A stretch of DNA of 64,000 bases from Candidatus Gastranaerophilales bacterium (GTDB lineage: Bacteria > Cyanobacteriota > Vampirovibrionia > Gastranaerophilales > Gastranaerophilaceae). Positions 44,862 to 54,387 of this stretch are shown piece by piece (position 1 is the stretch's first letter; each line of letters opens with the position of its first letter). Location of the stretch: the NCBI GenBank assembly GCA_944322755.1, contig CALUPY010000008.1, forward strand, positions 18,374-82,373. The letters run 5' to 3'. The notes under the pieces are model-generated. The model was not told the DNA's origin, did no database searches, and worked only from the letters and a program-made list of their open reading frames with translations. The position numbers were made by a program, and so were the translations under genes.

Positions 44862-46529
44862 CTAATGATGAATATGCCAGAACGGGAAATGACCTTTTGA
44901 TTTTGCGTTTACATTACTTTTTAAAAGGTTCTTTGCATACGATACAGCAGCTTTTTCATCATAAAATATTTTATTTTCGCCAATCTGTTCTGTTATCTTT
45001 AAATTTTTCAGCTGCTCTGCAACCCTGTCACTCTTAATAACAAGCATGACCTCTATTTTTTGAGCCAGTAATCTTACAATAATATCTTCGAGTGCAAAAA
45101 CAGCAGAAATATCCAGAGTATCCGCTGATTCATAATTTAATATCATGTATTTTGTACCTAACATCTCATCAAAATGAGAAATAATTCTCGTTGCACTGCC
45201 AAAAAAGAATTGCCCGTTAATGTGAACCACTCTTATTTTATGGTGAGAACTTTTTTCAAGAGCAGCTTCGTACTGCATAGTCTCTTTGTCAGTAATGTCT
45301 TTAACTCCAAGATTCGCACGGTCTGCACATCTTTTTGCATAAAGAAGAGAGGCAAGTATGATTCCGCATGCAACTGCAAAAATAAGATTGTAAAAAACAG
45401 TAAGCAAAAATACTATTGCCAGCACATATAAATCATCCCGCGGAGCATATTTTATCACTTTTAAAAACTTCGTATCTATTATATCGTATCCGATTTTTAT
45501 AAGAATTCCGGCAAGTACAGCAAGCGGAATCTCTGATGCAAGATTTCCGAATTTTAAAAGGATTACCAGCAGAACCAGTCCGCTAATCACAGCAGACCAG
45601 CGGCTGACTGCACCGTTTTTGATTGCCGCAGCAGTCCTCATTGTGGCAGCTGCACCGCTTAAAGAACCTGTCAAGGAGCACAGCAGATTCCCGGCTCCCT
45701 GCGAAGCCAGCATACGTCTTGAGCTGCTGTTCGTCTTTGTTAATGAATCAGCAACAAGTCCTGTCAGCAAGCTCTCAGAAGAAGCAACTATAGCAAATAT
45801 CAATGCATATGGAAAAAATTCTCTGATTGCCGCTGCAGAAACATCAGGAAGCTGCAAAGACGGCAAAACCAACGATATTTGTGAAATCCTTTCCACATCA
45901 AAATCCCATACAACAGAAACAGCCGTTCCAATGACAAGTGCCGCAAGCTGTGCCGGCAGATACCTGTTAAACCGGGCAGGAATTGCAAAACAGATAAAAA
46001 GTGTAAGCAAACCGAGCACAAGAGCCGAAAAATTCACATCTTGAAGTACAGATGGCAAGGATTTCAAAGTTCCGACGACAGTAGAACTTATCGGATGCCC
46101 CAGAATCGGATTCAGCTGCATAATGATAAGAATTGTGCCAACACCGTTCATAAAACCCGATATGACAGGATACGGCACATATTTTACTATGTCGGAAAGC
46201 TTTGTTGTAGCAATAATAATCTGAATTATCGCCGCCATAAAAAGAATGACAAAAGCCTTATCCATCCCGAACCCATGCGAGGATAATATTGAAGCAAGAG
46301 CGATTGTACAAGGCCCTGTAGGGCCTGAAATTACCGGAATATTTGAACCGATAATCCCTGCTGTAATACTGAGAATGACAGCACCCCACATGCCTGCCAT
46401 TGCCCCAAAGCCAGTAGCAACACCGAATGCCAAAGCCTGCGGCATGGCAACAACTGCTGCAATAATCCCGCCGACTGTTTCGCCCTTCATAAAATTCAAA
46501 AATGATATAATTTTTTGTTTTGCGCTCAT
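44862..46529 (-). CDS. SulP/SLC26 anion transporter with STAS domain
   Basis: A 555-residue inner-membrane transporter of the SulP family (sulfate, bicarbonate or dicarboxylate). About twelve to fourteen helices span residues 15-400; typical SulP stretches are AMPQALAFGVATGFGAMAGM, ISGPTGPCTIALASIL and the later SSRRMLASQGAGNLLCSLTG. A STAS domain occupies about 425-530 (VVHINGQFFFGSATRIISHF, then YMILNYESADTLDISAVFAL). The ion cannot be assigned from sequence. Its ATG overlaps the serB stop by four bases. Confidence 0.9.
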   Translation of the reverse strand: MSAKQKIISFLNFMKGETVGGIIAAVVAMPQALAFGVATGFGAMAGMWGAVILSITAGIIGSNIPVISGPTGPCTIALASILSSHGFGMDKAFVILFMAAIIQIIIATTKLSDIVKYVPYPVISGFMNGVGTILIIMQLNPILGHPISSTVVGTLKSLPSVLQDVNFSALVLGLLTLFICFAIPARFNRYLPAQLAALVIGTAVSVVWDFDVERISQISLVLPSLQLPDVSAAAIREFFPYALIFAIVASSESLLTGLVADSLTKTNSSSRRMLASQGAGNLLCSLTGSLSGAAATMRTAAAIKNGAVSRWSAVISGLVLLVILLKFGNLASEIPLAVLAGILIKIGYDIIDTKFLKVIKYAPRDDLYVLAIVFLLTVFYNLIFAVACGIILASLLYAKRCADRANLGVKDITDKETMQYEAALEKSSHHKIRVVHINGQFFFGSATRIISHFDEMLGTKYMILNYESADTLDISAVFALEDIIVRLLAQKIEVMLVIKSDRVAEQLKNLKITEQIGENKIFYDEKAAVSYAKNLLKSNVNAKSKGHFPFWHIHH

Positions 46530-47152
46530 TTCAAACCGTCCAAGAGATTTAGCAGATTTTTTTCTTCAATAATTATATCTGCATTTTTTCTGACTATTTC
46601 CTTTGCGCAAAAAGCAACCTTAGTACCGGCAAAAGCAAACATGCTTAAATCATTTGCTCCGTCACCCACCGCAATCGTATTTTCTTTAGAGACATTCAAA
46701 ATGTGCTGCAAACGCGCAAGCATTTTCCCTTTACTGTCGGAAAACATCATCTCACCGCCGACAAGCCCTGTAAGAATTCCGTCTTTTGAATGCAATACAT
46801 TAGCAAACTCCGCATCATACCCCAGAATTGGCATTGCGTATGAAGTTGCATCTCTAAATCCGCCGCTAAAACATATAACAGTATATCCGCGGGATTTAAG
46901 CACTTTTATTGTCTCGGCTGCACCCTCAGTATAGGGAAGATTCCGGACGATTTCATCAATTTGTGACTGCTTTAAGCCTTTTAACAATGCAGCACGTTTT
47001 GTGAGACTTTCAAAAAAATCCAGTCTGCCCTCCATTGCCTCATGCGTAATTTCTGCTACCTGCTCTCTGATGCCCAAAGCTTGCGCAAAAAATTCAATGG
47101 TCTCTCCGTCCATAAGGGTAGAATCAAAGTCAAAAACAGCGAGTCTGTTCAT
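46526..47152 (-). CDS. serB: Phosphoserine phosphatase
   Basis: A 208-residue HAD-family phosphatase for the last step of serine synthesis. The nucleophile/acid pair is Asp8/Asp10 (FDFDSTLMDGETI). Motif II is CFSGGFRDAT, and motif III/IV is AVGDGANDLSMFAFAGTKVAFCAK. It lacks the N-terminal ACT-like part of E. coli SerB and matches the compact form. It overlaps the SulP gene by four bases and is one base from dut, so dut-serB-sulP form an operon. Confidence 0.93.
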   Translation of the reverse strand: MNRLAVFDFDSTLMDGETIEFFAQALGIREQVAEITHEAMEGRLDFFESLTKRAALLKGLKQSQIDEIVRNLPYTEGAAETIKVLKSRGYTVICFSGGFRDATSYAMPILGYDAEFANVLHSKDGILTGLVGGEMMFSDSKGKMLARLQHILNVSKENTIAVGDGANDLSMFAFAGTKVAFCAKEIVRKNADIIIEEKNLLNLLDGLK

Positions 47153-47153
47153 T

Positions 47154-47606
47154 TTACCTGACCTTTATCCCGGTAGAGCCAAACCCGCCTGCGCCCCGAG
47201 CCGTATCACTCAGTTCATCACACACGGAAACAACAGCCCTTGTGACAGGAGATATAATCATTTGCGCAATCCTGTCTCCGTTATTTATTGTGTAGGATTC
47301 TTCCGACAAATTCACTACAGGCACACAAACCTCACCGCGATAGTCCTCATCAATTGTGCCAACACAGTTTATGAGACTAATTCCATGCTTTATAGACATT
47401 CCGGATCTCGGCCGTACCTGAGCTTCATAACCATGCGGCAATTCCATTTTTAAACCTGTCGGAATTAGCTTTCTCTGCATTGGTGCAAGAACAACAGGCT
47501 CCTCAAGGTATGCGCACAAATCCATGCCGGCAGCTCCCTCTGTCTGATAAGCAGGAATAACCGCGTCATTATGCAATTTTTTAAATTTAACAATAACTTC
47601 GTTCAT
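47154..47606 (-). CDS. dut: dUTP diphosphatase
   Basis: A 150-residue trimeric dUTPase that keeps uracil out of DNA and supplies dUMP. The five motifs are in order: AGMDLCAY, RPRSGMSIKHGI, VGTIDEDYRGEVCVPVVNLS, GDRIAQMIISPV and the C-terminal ARGAGGFGSTG. The length is normal. It is the first gene of the dut-serB-sulP unit. Confidence 0.97.
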   Translation of the reverse strand: MNEVIVKFKKLHNDAVIPAYQTEGAAGMDLCAYLEEPVVLAPMQRKLIPTGLKMELPHGYEAQVRPRSGMSIKHGISLINCVGTIDEDYRGEVCVPVVNLSEESYTINNGDRIAQMIISPVTRAVVSVCDELSDTARGAGGFGSTGIKVR

Positions 47607-47688
47607 ATGTTAATTATTATAGCTGAATACAGTTGATTCGCAAAATTGTTAACATATTTAATTTTGCATCAATAGGTATTTAAAGCAT

Positions 47689-47717
47689 TTGTAAAGAAGT
47701 ATTAAGAAAAGTATATA
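47689..47717 (+). promoter_or_regulatory. Promoter of the 68-codon gene
   Basis: TTGTAA (47689-47694) and TATATA (47712-47717) with a 17 base spacer. The leader downstream (about 47739-47790) can fold into a long AT-rich hairpin around ATATATAT / ATATATAA. Confidence 0.5.
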
Positions 47718-47810
47718 CGAAATGGCAATTTTTTAGGATTTTTTATCTTTATATATATACAAGATATATAAAACAAAAGATAGATAAAAAAGAAAGTAAG
47801 AGAGAGAAAT

Positions 47811-48017
47811 ATGATAGCAGTAACTAATCCTTCAAAATCAAACAACCCCTTCGCAAACTACACATTAGCAATCGCTGCACAATATGAAGATACAGTAACA
47901 GGCATCGTTGAAAGCCAGAAAAAACCGCCAAGAAAAGTTTACAAAAGCATAGACAAAATGCTTGAAGAATGCTTTTTCCTCGGAGCAACAAAATTCGGAA
48001 CAAACTTCATAGCATAA
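47811..48017 (+). CDS. Small hypothetical protein (68 aa)
   Basis: The start ATG 47811 follows AAGAGAGAG, a usable ribosome binding site. The 68-residue product (MIAVTNPSKSNNPFANYTLA... LEECFFLGATKFGTNFIA) is soluble, mildly basic, with no recognised domain. A plausible promoter and an AT-rich leader hairpin lie upstream and ssb follows after 106 bases with its own start region. Codon use is like the neighbours. I consider it real but unassigned. Confidence 0.62.
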   Translation: MIAVTNPSKSNNPFANYTLAIAAQYEDTVTGIVESQKKPPRKVYKSIDKMLEECFFLGATKFGTNFIA

Positions 48018-48123
48018 GACAATAAATATTCATTCACCATTGGTAAACATTTTAACTAATGTATTGGCAACTTTCTTTTTTAATACTATAATCAAATAGT
48101 TACTAGCAGACGAAGGGGAAATT

Positions 48124-48447
48124 ATGATAAATTCTGTTGTTCTTGTCGGACGTGCGGGTCAGGATCCGGATATGAAATATTTTGAATCAGGAAAGGTGAA
48201 AACCTCCTTTTCTATTGCGGTAAACCGCTGGGACAGCAAATCAAAAGCAGAAGTTACTGACTGGTTTAATATTGAATTGTGGGACAAATCAGCAGAAGTT
48301 GCAGGCGAGTATGTAAAAAAGGGCAAGCTCGTTGCAATAGAAGGAAAACTCGCTGCGAGCAAGTGGAAAGACAACACAGGCGCTGACCGTGAAAGATTTT
48401 TTATAAGAGCAACAAACCTCAGACTGCTTGGTTCACGTGATTCATAA
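48124..48447 (+). CDS. ssb: Single-stranded DNA-binding protein, short form
   Basis: A 107-residue protein consisting of one OB fold. MINSVVLVGRAGQDPDMKYF, then FSIAVNRW, DWFNIELWDKSAEVAGEYVKKGKLVAIEG and FFIRATNLRLLG are SSB signatures. It ends at the fold, without the disordered linker and the acidic C-terminal tip (DDDIPF type) by which normal SSB recruits partners. It may be a second, specialised SSB. The sugar-acid kinase gene starts 12 bases later. Confidence 0.93.
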   Translation: MINSVVLVGRAGQDPDMKYFESGKVKTSFSIAVNRWDSKSKAEVTDWFNIELWDKSAEVAGEYVKKGKLVAIEGKLAASKWKDNTGADRERFFIRATNLRLLGSRDS

Positions 48448-48459
48448 ACGGGTGAAATT

Positions 48460-49767
48460 ATGCTTACGTCTAATAATATAGGAATAGTTGCAGATGACCT
48501 GACCGGTGCAAACGATACGGCGCTTCAGTTTCACATTCGCGGTGCAAATACCCAGATTATACTGGATCCGACAGTGCTGCCCGAAAACCGTCTAAGCACT
48601 CAAGTCTGGGCGATACCGACAGAAACAAGAAATACATCAGAAAAAAAAGCTTATGAACGTGCAAAAAAAGCAACACAGGTACTTAGAGACCAGCTTGGAG
48701 CAGAATATTTTTACAAAAAGATAGACTCCACCCTTAGAGGAAATATTGCAGTTGAAACGCTTGGAATGCTTGAGGTGCTGGATTGGGATGCAGCAGTAGT
48801 AGTCCCCGCATTTCCTCAAGAAGGAAGAGTAACGGTGGGCGGCTATCATATGCTCAAAGGCGTATTGATAGAAAGAACAGAACATGCTCTGGATCCGCAA
48901 TCCCCGATTTACGAATCACACATTCCTACTTTGCTAAAAAAACAGCTTCCGGAGGAGCACTCGGATCTTGTCGGTGCAATCCACATGAATACGGTAATAA
49001 AAGGAGCAGGCCCCATTCTTCAAAAGCTGAACGAGCTTATTAAAGAAGGAAAAAAGCTTATTGTTACCGATGCAATGACAACAACAGATATTGAGCAGAT
49101 TGTACTGGCAATGGAGAAGAGTTCTTTCAATATTCTGCCTTGCGGTTCTGCCGGCTGCGCACAGATTCTCGGCAATATTTGGCTGCCAGAGATGACCAAC
49201 CACTATATCTGTAAAACAATAGCAACTATGCCCAAATTTATTGTGTCCGGAAGTGCCACAAAAACAACGGCGCAGCAGCTCCAGAAGCTGGAAGATGATG
49301 ACGATATAGAAAACACATATTTTATTTCACTCACCCTTGATAATATCTTTTCGGGTGTATCTGATGAACTTGTTGACAGAGTTTGTGCAAACCTTGTTAA
49401 AAAGAATATTGTGGTAGTTCACACATCAGAATTGACTTCTGATGAAAAAGAATTTTGTTCAATGCTTTTCGATAAAGAAATGTCAAAAGCTGATATGGCA
49501 AAATTGACTACTGACTTTCTGTCTGAACTTGTACGACGTGTAGTCGGACAAAAAGATTCGATTTTAATTCTGGTAGGCGGCGAAACTTCATACAAATGCT
49601 GCAAAGCTATAAACACAAGCAGTTTACAGGTTATAGATGCAGTGCATGAAGCTGTCCCGCTCTGTCTTGATACAAAAGGCCAGTGGATAGTAACAAAATC
49701 AGGCAATCTCGGAAACACAAATACTTTAATAGATATAATGAAATATTTTGAGCAGCATGAACAATAA
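48460..49767 (+). CDS. Four-carbon acid sugar kinase family (OtnK/DtnK, DUF1537)
   Basis: A 435-residue ATP-dependent kinase of the family that phosphorylates D-threonate, D-erythronate or related acids. The N-terminal domain starts IVADDLTGANDTALQFHIRG and contains KIDSTLRGN. The C-terminal nucleotide-binding domain has VSGSATKTTAQQ and LVGGETSYKCCKAI. The next gene encodes a PdxA-family dehydrogenase; this kinase/PdxA2 pair is the known route of D-threonate or D-erythronate breakdown. The substrate is not decided by sequence. The genes overlap by 11 bases. Confidence 0.88.
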   Translation: MLTSNNIGIVADDLTGANDTALQFHIRGANTQIILDPTVLPENRLSTQVWAIPTETRNTSEKKAYERAKKATQVLRDQLGAEYFYKKIDSTLRGNIAVETLGMLEVLDWDAAVVVPAFPQEGRVTVGGYHMLKGVLIERTEHALDPQSPIYESHIPTLLKKQLPEEHSDLVGAIHMNTVIKGAGPILQKLNELIKEGKKLIVTDAMTTTDIEQIVLAMEKSSFNILPCGSAGCAQILGNIWLPEMTNHYICKTIATMPKFIVSGSATKTTAQQLQKLEDDDDIENTYFISLTLDNIFSGVSDELVDRVCANLVKKNIVVVHTSELTSDEKEFCSMLFDKEMSKADMAKLTTDFLSELVRRVVGQKDSILILVGGETSYKCCKAINTSSLQVIDAVHEAVPLCLDTKGQWIVTKSGNLGNTNTLIDIMKYFEQHEQ

Positions 49768-50713
49768 AATATGCATAACAATCGGGGATTATAACGGAAT
49801 CGGCCCCGAAATCACGATAAAAGCCCTGGAAATGCTGGCTATTCCTAAGGATAGAGTATTATTAACAGGAAACAAAAGAATTTTCCAAAATTTTAATAGT
49901 CGACATGGATATACAAAGATTCCCGATTACGAAATTTTTGAAATTCCGTACGACGAAAAAGACTACAATCCCGGTAAAGAAACAGCCGCAGCAGGTGAAT
50001 TTTCATACAAATGTCTGGAAGCAGCCTGTACACTGGCAAAAAACAGAGTTATCGGAGCAATCGCGACTGCGCCTGTTTCAAAAAACGCTCTTCATCTTGC
50101 AGGACATGACTTTTCAGGACAGACAGAAGTGCTTGAAAAACTGCTCGCACATAATAACCAAAAGGCAGAAATGCTTTTTACTGCCGGAAATTTCAGGGTT
50201 ATGCTTTTAACCAGGCATCTTCCTCTTTCTCAAGTACAAATTACAAAAGAGCTTATTTTTGAAAAGTTCGTGCGGCTTAACGGTGTTTTAAAGGAAAAAT
50301 TCCATATAGAAGAGCCGTCATTTGCGCTATGCGCTCTGAATCCGCATGCAGGAGAAAACGGCATACTCGGCAGAGACGAGATAGAAGAATTCATACCGGC
50401 AATATCAAAACTTACAGACTCAGGAATAAAAATCACTCGCCCCATGCCGGCAGATACACTTTTTGCGCAAGCGGCCGCTGATTTTAGGACGGGTGTACAG
50501 CGCTATGACTGTTATGTAGCTTGTTATCACGACCAGGGGCTCATTCCCATAAAGATGCTTGCAATGGACGAATGTGTAAATACCACAATAGGACTCGATG
50601 TAATCAGAACCTCACCAGCGCATGGTACTGCATATGACATTGCCCCATATTGCTGCGCACGGGCTGAAAGCATGGCAGCCGCTATACAAGAAGCATTACG
50701 ACTGTGTTCCTAA
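49757..50713 (+). CDS. PdxA-family 4-phosphate dehydrogenase (PdxA or PdxA2)
   Basis: I start at ATG 49757 inside the end of the kinase gene; the longer frame begins at TTG 49748. The 318-residue protein is a metal-dependent NAD dehydrogenase/decarboxylase. Metal-binding His residues are in the GHDFSGQTE, CYHDQGLIPIKM and TSPAHGTAYDIA motifs. True PdxA makes the pyridoxal phosphate precursor from 4-phosphohydroxythreonine. The overlap with an OtnK/DtnK-type kinase makes a PdxA2 role on the phosphorylated four-carbon acid more likely. Confidence 0.85.
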   Translation: MNNKICITIGDYNGIGPEITIKALEMLAIPKDRVLLTGNKRIFQNFNSRHGYTKIPDYEIFEIPYDEKDYNPGKETAAAGEFSYKCLEAACTLAKNRVIGAIATAPVSKNALHLAGHDFSGQTEVLEKLLAHNNQKAEMLFTAGNFRVMLLTRHLPLSQVQITKELIFEKFVRLNGVLKEKFHIEEPSFALCALNPHAGENGILGRDEIEEFIPAISKLTDSGIKITRPMPADTLFAQAAADFRTGVQRYDCYVACYHDQGLIPIKMLAMDECVNTTIGLDVIRTSPAHGTAYDIAPYCCARAESMAAAIQEALRLCS

Positions 50714-51058
50714 TGAATCAGGGATAAAACAGATTCAGATTTTGGATTTAGAAATCGGTTTTTGTAACATTTTTTTTACATATTTTTTGATTATTTTGAT
50801 TATGTTGACGAGCCTGACACCTGAGTTGCAGGGTATTTTAAGGATGGCTATAATAAAAATGTTCCTGAAAAGTTGGTGCTTAATTTCCAGAAACGGCGCA
50901 CCCGCTGGGGAACAATTCACGGGACTCGTTTGCCTATGTGCCTGTATCTTTTCAATTGGGCACAAACTGACGGAAAATTCTTTCCGGAGTACGGCAAACC
51001 CGGCCGGCGTTTATTCAATATAGATTTGCTGAGAGGAATAAGGTTACAGGAGAAAATC
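50714..51058. other. Junction between core genes and prophage
   Basis: About 345 bases without a convincing independent gene. A frame open from about 50823 runs into the gene called at 51059 and could extend it (start TTG 50873). I see no att repeat matching the other visible end, so the left border of the prophage is not fixed. Confidence 0.4.
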
Positions 51059-51463
51059 ATGTTACGCTGCTGTTCAGTGAACTTTGCTGCGCAAACAAAA
51101 ATTGTGCTTCCTGCACGCGGGTATTTGTATCGCTGCTTGGAATACGGAGTCTGCCCGCGATGCGGTGCAACGATTTCACGTTTTATCAGACAGGACTCGG
51201 GCTATGATATTAGCGTTGTACAGCGTTCAGGCATAAAAGCGCAAAGAGAACTTATTAAAGCCAAAAAAGAACGGGAACGCGCAGATGCTTTGTTAAAACA
51301 AGGCACTCTTTCTAAACAGCACTACTATTACGGTACATTCCGGCTCACAAGAAGGAAAGATGAACGGGGCAACAGAGTCTATATTCAGCAGCAGAGAAAC
51401 TTCAACAATCAGGCTGTGGATTTGTACGAAGTAAAAACAAAGTACTACAGTTTGTATGAATAA
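51059..51463 (+). CDS. Putative phage protein with CPRC motif
   Basis: ATG 51059 has a good ACAGGAGAAAATC site, giving 134 residues; an in-frame TTG at 50873 would add 62. The protein has CPRCGATISRFIRQDSGYD near residue 41, a possible half zinc site, although only one CxxC is close. A Lys/Arg/Glu-rich helix follows (QRELIKAKKERERADALL) and a Tyr-rich end. I do not recognise it. It is the first plus-strand gene of the prophage segment and is followed by a terminator-like stem. Confidence 0.6.
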   Translation: MLRCCSVNFAAQTKIVLPARGYLYRCLEYGVCPRCGATISRFIRQDSGYDISVVQRSGIKAQRELIKAKKERERADALLKQGTLSKQHYYYGTFRLTRRKDERGNRVYIQQQRNFNNQAVDLYEVKTKYYSLYE

Positions 51464-51531
51464 ATTAAAAAAAAGCTTATATTCTTCCGGATGACCGGAA
51501 AATTTTAAAATTTTTCTGCACACTAACCAAC

Positions 51532-51592
51532 AGACCCGGCTTTTTGCCTCGTAAATTGATGACATCCTTCACTCCCACCGGGTCTTTTTTTT
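51532..51592 (+). terminator. Terminator-like stem before the tail genes
   Basis: AGACCCGG (51532-51539) and CCGGGTCT (51578-51585) form a perfect 8 bp stem with a 38 base loop and eight T. The loop is long, so strength is uncertain. Confidence 0.6.
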
Positions 51593-51617
51593 ATCAAAAT
51601 AAAGAGGTTATGTTTAA

Positions 51618-51992
51618 ATGAGCGAAAAACCTGACATATCATGTCTTCTTAAACAAATTGGCAGACCATATGAGATATATAACGACGATGGCACATACCA
51701 GGGCTGTTTCTATCCTGTACAGGCATTATATCCGGACAAACCACGTTACAAGCTTCGTTCAAAAGATGATGACAAAAATTACTTTTACGGTATAAGCAAA
51801 ATCAAAAAACACTGCACACAGGTAGAAACTCCGGAGACAGGTGACATAATAGTCACACGTTTCAAAGACGAGCTGCATGTAGCAGTTTATTATGAATACG
51901 GAAAAATAATTCATGTTTTTCGGGGTCATACGCTCCAAATCGGGCGGTTAAAAATATTTAAGGACTATCTTATTTTTAGGGTAAACAAATGA
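51618..51992 (+). CDS. NlpC/P60-like phage tail assembly protein (lambda K-like)
   Basis: A 124-residue protein placed just before a gpJ-like tail tip gene, as in the lambda K-I-J region. The C-terminal half (TGDIIVTRFKDELHVAVYYEYGK) fits the NlpC/P60 beta core with the catalytic His at 87. A possible nucleophile is Cys30 (QGCFYPVQALY), in a diverged context. It would cut peptidoglycan peptides during tail assembly or entry. The stop overlaps the next start (ATGA). The assignment rests on position and half the domain. Confidence 0.6.
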   Translation: MSEKPDISCLLKQIGRPYEIYNDDGTYQGCFYPVQALYPDKPRYKLRSKDDDKNYFYGISKIKKHCTQVETPETGDIIVTRFKDELHVAVYYEYGKIIHVFRGHTLQIGRLKIFKDYLIFRVNK

Positions 51993-54385
51993 TTGTATCT
52001 TCAATAGTATCAGCAGTTACAGCGGTTGCAGCAGTAATCGGTGCCACAGGCGTCGGCGCAATGACCGCATTTTCAATAGGAGCAATTGCCGTTACATGGA
52101 ATGCTGTTATCGGTGCGGCAATGCTATTCGGAGGAGTAGCGCTCTCTGCAATTACAAAAAAGAGCGGCGCTTACTCCTCTCCGACATACGACGGCATTAA
52201 ACAAACACAAACAAATCAAGACCTGCCTGTACCGCTTCTCTACGGAACCTGCAAGCTCGCAGGAAACCGCATCTGGCAGGATGAAAATGCGACAAAAACA
52301 ATAAAACGTATAGTCGCTTTTGCAGAAGGTGAAATCACAGGATATGAGGACATAAAGCTTAACGATATACCTGTCTCTGAAATTAGCGGAATCACAGTAA
52401 ATCGTTATTACGGAACTGACACGCAGGTGGTTGACCAGATAGTAGGAGGCAAAAGCCAAGCAGAGCGTGCTGAAAAAGTAGGCAGTCTCAGACGCATTGC
52501 GTATCTTGCAATCACTGTACCCAGAACAAGTAAAATCGATGTAAACTATAACCTTACTGCCGTTGTTAAAGGGCGGAAAATAAGGGTTTATACAACAAAA
52601 AATCAATACACAACTAAATATAGCGAAAATCCGGCATGGGTTATGTTTGATTTTCTAACATCATACAACGGATTGGGGCTGGGACTGAACAACGACGGAA
52701 CCCCAAATGATGAACTGATAAAGGAATTGTTTGACCTTGACAGTTTTATCGAGTCGGCAGCTTTTTGCGACGAACTTGTGGATGGAGAGCCGCGTTTTAC
52801 ATTCAACATGGTTTTTGACAGCCAGACCTCTGCCCGAAATCTAATAGATGAAATATACCGATCCTGCAGAGGTGGTTTGTTCACTAAAAACGGCAAACTG
52901 CAGTTTAAAATAGACAAAGCAGAATCAGTAAGCAAAGTTTTCAGAGCAGAAGATATCGTCAAAGGTTCCGAAACTTTTTCCACACTGGCATCAGAAGACC
53001 ACTATGACATATTAAAATGCATATATGTAAGCCCTGACCATGAATGGCAAAAGGTCGAAGCATATGCGGAGGTTCCTGTATACAAAGACGGTGTTCCTGT
53101 TGAACACACCGTAAACATATATTCCGTCACTAATTTTAAACAGGCAAGCAGGCTTGCGTGGTATTATGTTAACTCAAAAGTTTTGCAGCCGTATTTTGGG
53201 AGTTTCAAAACAGATTACAGAGCTTATGATGTAGAAGTCGGAGATGTAATCCAATTTGACAGTCTGCTTATGGGACTCGAAGGCTATGCAGTAAAAGTCA
53301 CAAGTGTAAGTGATGACGGAGCCGGCACTTATACTATAAACTGGAGAACCTACGACAGCAGGCTCTACGATGACACATTAGGCAGTAAAGAGCCTCATGT
53401 ACTTGTTTCTAATCTTGAAGATTATTATGACGTACCTGAAGACGTGCAGGGATTTAATGTTGTACAATCAAACAATCTCTTCAACTTCGTATGGAAACCG
53501 ACAACAAATAAAAATGACCGCTATGAAATTCGCTGCGGTGAATCCTGGGAAAGCGGAGAGGTTTACTTAAAAAATATAACTGCCTGTTCAGCTTCGGCGC
53601 CGATAAAAGCAAAAGGGCTTTTTAAGTTTTGGATAAAAGCATATAACGGATATAACTATTCAGAAAATGCTGCATTAGATGTCATATACATTGACTCCGT
53701 TCCCGAACTAAATACCGTTGTTGCAATAGATATTCTCGGCGATATGCAAGGGGTTATGAGTGAGTCTCTTAAAGAATTTCACAACACATTAAAATTGAAA
53801 ACCTCTGATGTACTCTGGCACACAACAGAAGACTGCTGGGGTGAAGGAGACATGTACTATCAGTCCGGCGGACTGTGGGGCGCAAAAGTTTTCACAGAAG
53901 GCGTTTACGAAAGCCAGGTCTATGACATAGGAGCAGTACTTTCAAGTGTTGTATCCGCCTCGGTGAAATACCAGAGTCCCGATGAGCAGAGCAGTGTTGT
54001 GCTTGAATGGGCGTATTCATCAGACGGTGAAATATATTCAAACTGGAGTGTAGTGAACACTGGAGAATACAGTTTCAGGTACTGCAAATTCAGGATTTCA
54101 GTATCCTCGCCGAACGGTGTACAGGTTGTAGTATCAGAATGTATTGCGAACGTAGATGTTCCGGACAAAGAAATAAACCTGCAGCTCGAAATTACAGATA
54201 AAGCAGGACTCACAATACAATATGAATTTCTTGCACCGCCGTCAATTGTTGCCACAGTAAATGACAACAATGATGCCTATGTCGTCGTTACAGAAAAGAC
54301 AAATACTTATGCGACTATCAAAGCTTATACAAATGCAGGAGATTTGTGCACATGCCGGGTAAGCCTGCGAGCCAAAGGCTATTAG
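51989..54385 (+). CDS. Phage tail tip attachment protein (lambda J-like)
   Basis: A 798-residue protein. An N-terminal hydrophobic Ala/Gly-rich segment (1-55) precedes the J-type start of the folded part (QDLPVPLLYGTCKLAGNRIW). The tail-hub region (PAWVMFDFLTSYNGLGLGL, ARNLIDEIYRSCRGGLFTKNGKLQF) follows, then fibronectin-like beta domains from about 480. It forms the tip of a siphovirus tail and contacts the host. lambda J is longer (about 1130), so this is a compact form; the host-binding C-terminus may be shortened. A repeat-filled non-coding stretch follows instead of further tail genes. Confidence 0.82.
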   Translation: MIVSSIVSAVTAVAAVIGATGVGAMTAFSIGAIAVTWNAVIGAAMLFGGVALSAITKKSGAYSSPTYDGIKQTQTNQDLPVPLLYGTCKLAGNRIWQDENATKTIKRIVAFAEGEITGYEDIKLNDIPVSEISGITVNRYYGTDTQVVDQIVGGKSQAERAEKVGSLRRIAYLAITVPRTSKIDVNYNLTAVVKGRKIRVYTTKNQYTTKYSENPAWVMFDFLTSYNGLGLGLNNDGTPNDELIKELFDLDSFIESAAFCDELVDGEPRFTFNMVFDSQTSARNLIDEIYRSCRGGLFTKNGKLQFKIDKAESVSKVFRAEDIVKGSETFSTLASEDHYDILKCIYVSPDHEWQKVEAYAEVPVYKDGVPVEHTVNIYSVTNFKQASRLAWYYVNSKVLQPYFGSFKTDYRAYDVEVGDVIQFDSLLMGLEGYAVKVTSVSDDGAGTYTINWRTYDSRLYDDTLGSKEPHVLVSNLEDYYDVPEDVQGFNVVQSNNLFNFVWKPTTNKNDRYEIRCGESWESGEVYLKNITACSASAPIKAKGLFKFWIKAYNGYNYSENAALDVIYIDSVPELNTVVAIDILGDMQGVMSESLKEFHNTLKLKTSDVLWHTTEDCWGEGDMYYQSGGLWGAKVFTEGVYESQVYDIGAVLSSVVSASVKYQSPDEQSSVVLEWAYSSDGEIYSNWSVVNTGEYSFRYCKFRISVSSPNGVQVVVSECIANVDVPDKEINLQLEITDKAGLTIQYEFLAPPSIVATVNDNNDAYVVVTEKTNTYATIKAYTNAGDLCTCRVSLRAKGY

Positions 54386-54387
54386 AG

